A stretch of DNA of 5,397 bases from an uncultured Clostridia bacterium (GTDB lineage Bacteria; Bacillota; Dehalobacteriia; UBA4068; JAAVYR01): assembly GCA_946562005.1 (NCBI GenBank), contig CAMNVD010000079.1, positions 1 through 5,397 on the forward strand. The letters run 5' to 3'. The stretch's first letter is position 1. Each line of letters starts with the position of its first letter. The translations under genes and the position numbers were made by a program. Shown in pieces: positions 1 to 4,533 of this stretch. The notes beneath the pieces were generated by a model. The model had not been told where the DNA came from. It did not search any database and was given only the letters and a program-made list of their open reading frames with translations.

Positions 1-421
1 CGGTAGCAGCTACGGCCACTTGCCCTTCAAAGGGCTGACTACCAGACTCTGCATAAACAACCTTTGCTAATAAATCAATCTCAGATTGGCTGAGGTTAAT
101 GATATAAGTAGGTGCTTCCGTTTCTGGTTTTGCCGGTTCTTCACTTTCTGTTACGGGTGGTTCTGCTGGTGTTGGTTGGGATTCGTTCTCGTTCTTTTCC
201 TGCAAGTCATCAGCAGCAGTCGCCAGAATATTGGTTAGTGTTTCGGCATGGGTATTATACGCTTTGTCTAAAAAAGTTTCTTTTTCTGCTTCTTGCTGGA
301 TATATTTTTCTGCTAAAGAAGGGGTTGTTTCTTCTGCTAGGGCAACGCCGGAGCATACGCCCAAAAGGCAGGAAATAGTTGCTACTAGGATATATTTTTT
401 ATTCTTGTTTATTGTTTGCAC
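1..421 (-). CDS. SleB/CwlJ-type cell wall hydrolase, N-terminal part (runs off left edge)
   Basis: This secreted peptidoglycan hydrolase of the SleB/CwlJ family (Hydrolase_2) is cut by the window edge; 140 residues are visible. It begins at a GTG (421-419), 7 nt after an AAAGGAG ribosome binding site, and an in-frame TAG lies just upstream (442-440). Residues 1-29 form a signal peptide: basic N-region with several Lys, hydrophobic stretch from about 11 to 28, and likely cleavage after VALA at A29. Residues 30-75 are a charged, probably helical stretch. Residues 76-104 are a low-complexity linker rich in Pro, Glu and Thr. The hydrolase domain opens near 110, and the diagnostic YAES...PFEGQVAVAA segment spans 123-139. 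By family knowledge E125 should be the catalytic Glu. SleB-type enzymes cut spore cortex peptidoglycan during germination, but vegetative relatives exist, so a germination role is inferred. The rest of the catalytic domain is not in view. Confidence 0.85.
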   Translation of the reverse strand, partial: MQTINKNKKYILVATISCLLGVCSGVALAEETTPSLAEKYIQQEAEKETFLDKAYNTHAETLTNILATAADDLQEKNENESQPTPAEPPVTESEEPAKPETEAPTYIINLSQSEIDLLAKVVYAESGSQPFEGQVAVAAT

Positions 422-424
422 GAA

Positions 425-436
425 TAAACTCCTTTC
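425..436 (-). promoter_or_regulatory. Ribosome binding site fixing the GTG start of the SleB-like gene
   Basis: Read on the minus strand, AAAGGAG sits 7 nt before GTG at 421-419. No ATG or TTG in the same frame lies between this site and the in-frame TAG at 442-440, so the GTG is the only reasonable start. Confidence 0.75.
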
Positions 437-504
437 TGTCTAGGTAGTAGACACGCTGAATTTGCCGAAACAGACATATTTGCTACTAAACGAAAAGCAT
501 TACT

Positions 505-533
505 ATTCTACCAGATTTTCCTGAAAAAGTCAC
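505..533 (-). promoter_or_regulatory. Candidate sigma-A-like promoter for the SleB-like gene
   Basis: On the minus strand, GTGACT (533-528) lies 17 nt before TAGAAT (510-505). The -10 matches the vegetative consensus at five of six positions and the -35 at four of six. Transcription would start near 498 and leave a leader of roughly 77 nt. SleB homologues in Bacillus are read by forespore sigma-G, but I could not fit a convincing sigma-G -35/-10 pair here, so this assignment is tentative. Confidence 0.35.
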
Positions 534-545
534 TAGTGGATTTTT
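524..545. repeat. Imperfect dyad centred on CACTAGTG
   Basis: A perfect 8-bp palindrome, CACTAGTG (531-538), is flanked by AAAAA (524-528) and TTTTT (541-545), giving a 22-bp near-symmetric element with one mismatch and one G-T position. It overlaps the candidate -35 of the SleB-like gene. It could be a repressor operator or a weak bidirectional terminator; the very short loop argues against a good terminator. Confidence 0.35.
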
Positions 546-730
546 CCGTTGTTGTTAGCATTCCCATACAACTGCTGGTTTATTCTGATTTATCCTTTAA
601 GAAAAATCTGTAAAACAGGGGCATTTCTTGATTCTTTATCATATCCTACAATAGATGGTGCACAAGAAAAACAGATAGAAAATCTGCCGTCAAATCATGG
701 ATTTTCCCATATTTTCAGGAGTAGCAGAGA

Positions 731-759
731 TTGATTTTTATGGTGGATTTCATTATCAT
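731..759 (+). promoter_or_regulatory. Candidate promoter of the rubredoxin gene
   Basis: TTGATT (731-736) is followed after exactly 17 nt by TATCAT (754-759). The -35 matches four of six consensus bases and the -10 five of six. Transcription would start near 766, leaving a short leader that carries the ribosome binding site at 776-783. If used, it excludes the upstream in-frame ATG at 697 as the rubredoxin start. Confidence 0.5.
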
Positions 760-775
760 GGTGCTAGAAGGATGG

Positions 776-783
776 AAAGGAGG
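776..783 (+). promoter_or_regulatory. Ribosome binding site fixing the GTG start of rubredoxin
   Basis: AAAGGAGG is a near-perfect anti-SD match, 9 nt before GTG at 793. The alternative in-frame ATG at 772 would overlap this site, and the ATG at 802 would lie 18 nt from it and leave only one residue before the first Cys. The GTG is therefore preferred. Confidence 0.75.
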
Positions 784-792
784 CTTTTCTCA

Positions 793-951
793 GTGCAAAA
801 GATGGGTTGTACTTTATGCGGTTATATCTATGACCCTGATTTAGGCGATAGTGAACACGATATTGTCCAGGGCGTCGATTTTGAAGATTTGCCGGAGAGT
901 TGGGCGTGCCCGGAATGTGGCGCAGAAAAAGACCAGTTTGACCTTGCATAG
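793..951 (+). CDS. Rubredoxin
   Basis: This small cytoplasmic iron protein carries one electron on a mononuclear Fe(Cys)4 centre. In anaerobes, rubredoxins pass electrons to rubrerythrin, flavodiiron oxygen reductases or superoxide reductase for defence against oxygen; none of these partners is in the window. From the GTG at 793 it is 52 residues, the usual length. All four ligands are present in two CxxC knuckles: C6-T-L-C9 followed by GYIYDP, and C39-P-E-C42 followed by GAEKDQF. These spacings match clostridial rubredoxins. The aromatic core residues Y11, Y13, F30, W37 and F49 are also kept. A longer reading from ATG 697 adds 32 residues unlike any rubredoxin and crosses the likely promoter, so I reject it. 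The gene appears monocistronic, with its own promoter candidate and a terminator at 1002-1029. Confidence 0.95.
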   Translation: MQKMGCTLCGYIYDPDLGDSEHDIVQGVDFEDLPESWACPECGAEKDQFDLA

Positions 952-1001
952 CAGCTGATTTGCTGGTGTGCAGGAGATATAGATATCGCAATCTTGCAAT
1001 G

Positions 1002-1029
1002 AAAAAGATAGGTGACACTATCTTTTTTT
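1002..1029 (+). terminator. Intrinsic terminator after rubredoxin
   Basis: AAAAAGATAG (1002-1011) pairs with CTATCTTTTT (1018-1027) around a 6-nt loop, and the T run continues to 1029. It lies about 50 nt after the rubredoxin stop and just before the bioB operator, separating the two transcription units. The A/T-rich symmetry may let it act in both directions, though no minus-strand gene ends here. Confidence 0.8.
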
Positions 1030-1036
1030 GTTTTTA

Positions 1037-1068
1037 TTGTAAACCATTGTGGTTTTTATAGTTGACAA
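1037..1068 (+). promoter_or_regulatory. BirA-type biotin operator upstream of bioB
   Basis: The left half-site TTGTAAACC (1037-1045) and the right half-site AGTTGACAA (1060-1068) form an inverted repeat separated by 14 nt. Reversed, the right half reads TTGTCAACT and agrees with the left half at seven of nine positions. This matches the known layout of the operator bound by bifunctional BirA (biotin protein ligase and repressor), in which TTGTWAACC-like arms are spaced by about 14-16 nt; the left arm is the same 9-mer as I recall for the E. coli bio operator. The right arm contains the -35 TTGACA of the bioB promoter, so bound BirA-biotinyl-AMP should block RNA polymerase. No birA gene is in the window. 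Confidence 0.8.
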
Positions 1069-1091
1069 CGGAGCCTTTTCTTTATTACAAT
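1062..1091 (+). promoter_or_regulatory. bioB promoter
   Basis: A perfect -35 TTGACA (1062-1067) is followed after 18 nt by TACAAT (1086-1091), a five-of-six match to the -10 consensus. Transcription should begin near 1098, leaving a leader of about 33 nt before the ATG at 1131. The -35 is embedded in the right arm of the BirA operator. It also rules out translation from the in-frame TTG at 1062. Confidence 0.75.
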
Positions 1092-1130
1092 GAACTTAAC
1101 GATTTGCCGAAAAGGAAAGGTGGAAATGTT

Positions 1131-2105
1131 ATGTTTCAGATAGAGAAGTTAATAGAAGAAGTGTGTGACGGTAAGCAATTAAGTAAAGAGACATTGCTTG
1201 CTTTGGCTTCCTTTGATGGAGATTTATTGCAGCAAGCAGCCAATCGTTTGCGGGAAAGGATAAAGGGTACCGCATTTGAATTTTGTAGCATTATCAATGG
1301 CAAAAGCGGTAAATGCTCGGAAGATTGTAAGTATTGCGCTCAATCTGCTCATTATGCTACTGACATACCTTGTCATGGTTTATTGGGCAGGGAGGAGATT
1401 GTCTCCTTTGGTGAGCGACAAGAGGTGAGCGGTATTTCCCGCTTTTCTGTGGTGACCTCAGGAAAGGCATTAACAGACAGCGAGATAGACGCTTTGTGTG
1501 AGATTTATGCAGAGATGAGCCATACGTTATCTATCCAGTGTTGCGCTTCTCATGGTTTACTAAGTCGAGCGCAACTACAAAAGCTAAAGGATGCAGGGGT
1601 AACCAGGTATCATAATAATTTGGAAACTTCCCGGCGTTTTTTCCCACAAATCTGCACTACCCATACTTATGATGAGAAAACTGCTACCATTCGTCATGCC
1701 AAAGAAGTGGGGCTTTCTGTTTGTAGCGGCGGCATTATCGGCCTGGGGGAATCCATGGAGGACCGCATTGATATGGCGCTCGAGCTGCGGGAGTTAGGGG
1801 TTGATTCGGTTCCTATTAACGTGTTTCAGCCTATCCCTGGTACGCCTCTTGGTCATTTGCCTATCTTAGCAGAAGAAGAAATCTGTCAGACAGTGGCTTT
1901 ATTTCGGTTTGCTTTACCAAGAGCAGATATTCGCTTGGCAGGTGGACGGGGACAGCTAGCGGATATGGGTAGAAGACCCTTTCTTTCTGGTGCTAATGCT
2001 ACCATTACTGGCGATATGCTGACGACTTCCGGTTTCTCTGTAACGACAGATAAAGAAATGTTGGGAGAAATTGGATTTACTTTCTCTGTTGGCAGGAATT
2101 TATGA
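1131..2105 (+). CDS. bioB: Biotin synthase BioB (radical SAM), probable anaerobe-type variant
   Basis: BioB performs the last step of biotin synthesis, inserting sulfur into dethiobiotin by radical SAM chemistry in the cytoplasm. From ATG 1131 it is 324 residues, close to the family norm. The start is set by AAAGGTGG (1116-1123), 7 nt upstream, and by the promoter at 1062-1091. The radical-SAM cluster motif is C62-x3-C66-x2-C69 within NGKSGKCSEDCKYCAQS. Other BioB signatures are YHNNLETS (160-167), VCSGGIIGLGE (197-207), NVFQPIPGTPL (230-240) and IRLAGGRGQ (267-275). Compared with E. coli, the auxiliary-cluster ligand C97 is replaced by S106, C128 corresponds to C138 (with an extra C137 beside it), C188 to C198 and R260 to R268. 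Also, D155 becomes E165. This agrees with the reported type II BioB of obligate anaerobes, which carries a 4Fe-5S auxiliary cluster; that subtype assignment is my inference. Biotin should repress it through the upstream BirA operator. No other bio gene is adjacent. Confidence 0.95.
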   Translation: MFQIEKLIEEVCDGKQLSKETLLALASFDGDLLQQAANRLRERIKGTAFEFCSIINGKSGKCSEDCKYCAQSAHYATDIPCHGLLGREEIVSFGERQEVSGISRFSVVTSGKALTDSEIDALCEIYAEMSHTLSIQCCASHGLLSRAQLQKLKDAGVTRYHNNLETSRRFFPQICTTHTYDEKTATIRHAKEVGLSVCSGGIIGLGESMEDRIDMALELRELGVDSVPINVFQPIPGTPLGHLPILAEEEICQTVALFRFALPRADIRLAGGRGQLADMGRRPFLSGANATITGDMLTTSGFSVTTDKEMLGEIGFTFSVGRNL

Positions 2106-2186
2106 TTTTTTGTGGAACTGTCATGGGAACGTTTGTTTGGTTTTGGGATAGATAACCGGATAAGACGAAAAAGGTAGAGGTGGACT
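2106..2186 (+). other. bioB-rmuC spacer without a visible terminator
   Basis: This 81-nt gap contains no stem followed by a T run and no convincing promoter. A GAGGTG-type ribosome binding site at 2177-2182 ends about 4 nt before the ATG at 2187, which is acceptable when aligned to the full anti-SD. Read-through from bioB into the RmuC gene is therefore likely. Confidence 0.5.
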
Positions 2187-3422
2187 ATGACAGAGATATG
2201 GCTTGTCTTAGGCTTAGGCGGTATTTTATTACTCTTTGTATTGATGCTCCTGCAAATAGGAAAAGAACATCGACGGCAGCAGGAACTAATGGCAGGACTG
2301 AGCAAGGTGCGTCAAGATATGCTGCAAATGGTAGCTGGTAGTGAGCAGGGTATCGTTGCCAAACAAGGAGAGGTGTGGCAGCTGCAAAAAGCGCAGATGG
2401 CTATGATAACTGAGGAAATGCGTCACTTAACCACGACCAATGAAACACGAATGAATCGTATGTATGATATGGTGGACGGGCAGTTAAAAGAGTTGCGTGG
2501 AGAAAACAACCAAGCTATGGAGGAAATGCGTCGCACTGTAGATGAAAAGTTGCAGCAAAACTTGGAACAGCGTCTCAATGAATCTTTTCGTCTGGTTAGT
2601 GAGCGGCTGGAGCAGGTCTATCGTGGTTTAGGGGAGATGCAGCAGTTAGCGGCCGGCGTTGGAGATTTAAAGAAGGTTCTTGCTAATGTAAAAGTGCGGG
2701 GAACTTGGGGCGAAGTGCAGTTAGGACATATCCTAGAGCAAATCTTGGCTCCGGAACAATATGCAATCAATGTGGTTACCAAAAAGGGTAGCAATGATAG
2801 AGTGGAATTTGCCGTGAAACTGCCTGCGACCGGTGACGCTGGTGAGAATATTTATCTGCCTATTGATGCGAAGTTTCCTTTAGAGGATTATCAAAGGGTG
2901 CTCCAGGCTGAGGAACAGGGTGATGTTGCTGCAGCCAAGGAGTATTGTAAGCAACTAGCCATACGGGTTAAGACAGAGGCAAAATCCATGCGGGAAAAAT
3001 ATTTAGACCCGCCTCATACTACAGACTTTGCCATTCTCTTTTTGCCCATTGAGGGGCTTTATGGGGCAGTGTTGCAGCAGGAAGGTTTGGTAGACTTGCT
3101 CCAGCGGGATTACCGTGTAGTAGTGGCTGGGCCTACTACCTTAGCAGCCCTTTTAAATAGTTTGCAGATGGGCTTTCGCACGCTTGCAGTGGAACGGCGG
3201 GCAGGTGAAGTCTGGTCTTTGCTAGGCGCTGTAAAAACAGACTTTGGCCGTTTTGCTATAGCCTTAGAAAAAACTCAGAAAAAACTGCAAGAGGCTAGCA
3301 ACACCATAGATGATGCCAGCCGTAAAACCCGGGTGATAGAGCGGAAGCTCCGGGGAGTAGAGGCGTTACCTGTTACAGAAAGCGAGGGGTTACTTTGGCC
3401 GGAGGTTCCCTCTGAAGACTAA
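2187..3422 (+). CDS. rmuC: RmuC-family DNA recombination protein
   Basis: RmuC proteins are membrane-anchored, nuclease-fold proteins. In E. coli, loss of RmuC raises inversion at short inverted repeats, so it is thought to limit such rearrangements; its biochemistry is poorly defined. Here 411 residues are encoded, somewhat shorter than the E. coli protein (about 475). Residues 4-25 form one N-terminal membrane helix. Residues about 26-165 are Gln/Glu/Arg-rich and should form a coiled coil. The RmuC domain runs from about 165 to 390, with RGTWGE (171-176), YLPIDAKFPLEDY (223-235) and GPTTLAALLNSLQMGFRT (315-332). D227 and K229 in the IDAKFP motif resemble the D...xK of the PD-(D/E)xK nuclease fold, though catalysis is unproven. 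The acidic C-terminal tail is not conserved. The gene lies 81 nt after bioB, and its stop overlaps that of the convergent downstream gene. I see no functional link to biotin. Confidence 0.92.
   Translation: MTEIWLVLGLGGILLLFVLMLLQIGKEHRRQQELMAGLSKVRQDMLQMVAGSEQGIVAKQGEVWQLQKAQMAMITEEMRHLTTTNETRMNRMYDMVDGQLKELRGENNQAMEEMRRTVDEKLQQNLEQRLNESFRLVSERLEQVYRGLGEMQQLAAGVGDLKKVLANVKVRGTWGEVQLGHILEQILAPEQYAINVVTKKGSNDRVEFAVKLPATGDAGENIYLPIDAKFPLEDYQRVLQAEEQGDVAAAKEYCKQLAIRVKTEAKSMREKYLDPPHTTDFAILFLPIEGLYGAVLQQEGLVDLLQRDYRVVVAGPTTLAALLNSLQMGFRTLAVERRAGEVWSLLGAVKTDFGRFAIALEKTQKKLQEASNTIDDASRKTRVIERKLRGVEALPVTESEGLLWPEVPSED
3419..3422. other. Overlapping stop codons of convergent genes
   Basis: The four bases CTAA serve both strands: TAA (3420-3422) ends the RmuC gene, and TAG read on the minus strand (3421-3419) ends the choloylglycine hydrolase gene. 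No hairpin with a T run is visible in either coding tail, so the two transcripts may overlap at their 3' ends. Confidence 0.85.
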
Positions 3423-4396
3423 TTTAACCAGTTGATTTGTTGAGCTGTGGTGAAAGGGAATTTTTTTACTTGGGTATCTTCTAAAAGCTCTCGGTTCATA
3501 CAAATAGCAGAGATTTGATTGTTGGCGTAGGATTTATAATAATAAATACCTTTGTCTGCATTTATGCAGCAGCTGTAGGTCGTAACGTTGCATTGGTCTT
3601 CCTGATTTAGTACGCTGCCTTTTGTGACGGATACTGCATCTAGGAGGTGGAAAAGCTGTGCCATGCTGCTTTCCTCATCTTTATCACAGACGGAGTTGAG
3701 GCAAAGGTAAGCGGCCTTGACAAAGCGAGAAGCCGGGGAAAAATCCCCTGGTAACCCTACGCAGCCCATTCCTTGTCCGAAAGGCTTGATATCAGCGATT
3801 TCACTGAAACGGTTTTGGGGGTAGCCAGAGGTGAGATTTAAATACTGACAAAGATTAGTCATCTGGAAGCCGAAAGCTGGGTTATTGGTGAGGACGCCTA
3901 CAGGATTATGAAACACACCTAATCCGTCTCGGGTGTGCTCTAGCACAATAGAGCTTTCTTTATCTGCAATATGCCAGTGCAGTGGGGTATTAGGGATGTC
4001 CTTCCGAAAGGGCAAGTCGATTAAATGGGTGCTGGCTAGCAGCACTCGTACTTCTGTAATATTGGCGCATTTGCCTAAAATCCAGGGAATGAATTCAAAT
4101 GGTGTAATATTGATTTTGTTTGCTGTTTCTTCTTGTGGATAATGAGCATTGTCAGGAAAATTTAATGCAGCGATGCAGAGCCCTTTTTCATTGACAGCGT
4201 CTGCGTAAAGAGGATAGCCGTCTACTACCATACCCATGCCCAGCATGGCATAGTGGCTGGTGAGTTCTGCTGTTTTTTTCATAATGAAGGGGTAGTTTCT
4301 CGGCGTAAAAATAACGGCGCTGCTTAACTCGTAGTCTAAGTCCATGGTGCGTCCAAAATAAAAGTCATCTGTTTTCATAGTAATGCTGGTACACAT
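3419..4396 (-). CDS. Choloylglycine hydrolase family protein (bile salt hydrolase / penicillin V acylase type)
   Basis: This 325-residue Ntn-hydrolase of family C59 cleaves a C-N amide bond; known substrates are glycine- or taurine-conjugated bile acids (BSH) or penicillin V (PVA), and some relatives act on N-acyl homoserine lactones. The start is MCTS, so removal of Met1 exposes the nucleophile Cys2. Other family residues are in place: R16 and D19 in GRTMD, N79 in AALNFP, the TNNP motif at 170-173, and R224 in LPGDFSPASRF (215-225). TNNP resembles bile salt hydrolases more than the TNSP I recall for some penicillin acylases, so BSH is favoured but not proven. There is no signal peptide, so it should be cytoplasmic. 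An AAAAGGAG site lies 10 nt before the ATG. The gene is separated from the upstream Eis-like gene by a strong terminator, so it should have its own promoter in 4397-4484, though I found none convincing. It converges on rmuC with a 4-bp overlap. Confidence 0.9.
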   Translation of the reverse strand: MCTSITMKTDDFYFGRTMDLDYELSSAVIFTPRNYPFIMKKTAELTSHYAMLGMGMVVDGYPLYADAVNEKGLCIAALNFPDNAHYPQEETANKINITPFEFIPWILGKCANITEVRVLLASTHLIDLPFRKDIPNTPLHWHIADKESSIVLEHTRDGLGVFHNPVGVLTNNPAFGFQMTNLCQYLNLTSGYPQNRFSEIADIKPFGQGMGCVGLPGDFSPASRFVKAAYLCLNSVCDKDEESSMAQLFHLLDAVSVTKGSVLNQEDQCNVTTYSCCINADKGIYYYKSYANNQISAICMNRELLEDTQVKKFPFTTAQQINWLN

Positions 4397-4484
4397 TAGA
4401 AAAAGACTCCTTTTCTTTTCTTATTCTGATGTTAAGATATTTTTCAAAGAATATAAATGTGCCTGGACAAAGACGTGATTAACT
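4397..4484 (-). other. Leader region of the choloylglycine hydrolase gene
   Basis: This 88-nt spacer between the terminator and the ATG at 4396 must hold the promoter if the gene is transcribed alone. The ribosome binding site (AAAAGGAG, 4414-4407) is clear. The best -35/-10 pairs are weak or sit too close to it, so I assign none. No operator dyad is evident. Confidence 0.45.
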
Positions 4485-4522
4485 ATAAAAAACCAGTTGC
4501 CATAACGCAACTGGTTTTTTAT
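4485..4522 (-). terminator. Strong intrinsic terminator after the Eis-like gene, symmetric
   Basis: A perfect 16-bp stem (4485-4500 paired with 4507-4522) closes a 6-nt loop. Its core GC segment AACCAGTTGC is bounded by an A run on one side and a T run on the other, so it can work in both directions. On the minus strand it follows the Eis-like stop (4534) by 11 nt and insulates the downstream choloylglycine hydrolase gene from read-through. Confidence 0.9.
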
Positions 4523-4533
4523 GTTGAGGTCTA

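Larger units (their letters stand above)
422..792. other. Divergent intergenic region
   Basis: This stretch separates the minus-strand SleB-like gene from the plus-strand rubredoxin gene. It holds candidate promoters for each and a dyad element at 524-545. A plus-strand open frame across 549-734 shows no recognisable protein family, has no clear ribosome binding site, and ends in the rubredoxin promoter area, so I do not call it a gene. Small inverted repeats (CTGT-AAA-ACAG at 608-618, and GAAAATC/GATTTTC at 678-684 and 700-706) are too short to assign a role. No riboswitch or RNA gene is recognised. Confidence 0.6.

Noticed and set aside
112..443. Two plus-strand open frames opposite the SleB-like gene
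   Set aside because: The minus strand encodes a clear signal peptide and the SleB family motif; the plus frames are hydrophobic or low-complexity shadows.
549..734. 61-residue plus-strand open frame
   Set aside because: No family resemblance, no clear ribosome binding site, and composition typical of non-coding AT-rich DNA.
697..792. N-terminal extension of rubredoxin from ATG 697
   Set aside because: The extra 32 residues do not resemble rubredoxin, the segment spans the likely promoter (731-759), and a near-perfect ribosome binding site precedes GTG 793, which gives the standard 52-residue protein.
764..1018. Minus-strand open frame over rubredoxin and its terminator
   Set aside because: It is antisense to a certain gene and crosses the terminator hairpin; no recognisable protein.
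1062..1130. Earlier bioB start at TTG 1062
   Set aside because: That codon is part of the -35 box and operator arm, upstream of the expected transcript start; ATG 1131 has a good ribosome binding site and gives normal family length.
1886..2305. 139-residue minus-strand open frame across the bioB-rmuC junction
   Set aside because: It is antisense to two well-supported genes and has a Ser/Pro/Lys-rich shadow composition.
3384..3412. GAGGG...CCCTC inverted repeat at the rmuC 3' end
   Set aside because: The stem is only 5 bp with a long loop and no T run on either strand, so it is not a credible terminator.
4420..4447. TTGAAA-16-AATAAG as a promoter for the choloylglycine hydrolase gene (minus strand)
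   Set aside because: Transcription would begin within the ribosome binding site at 4414-4407, leaving it incomplete in the message.
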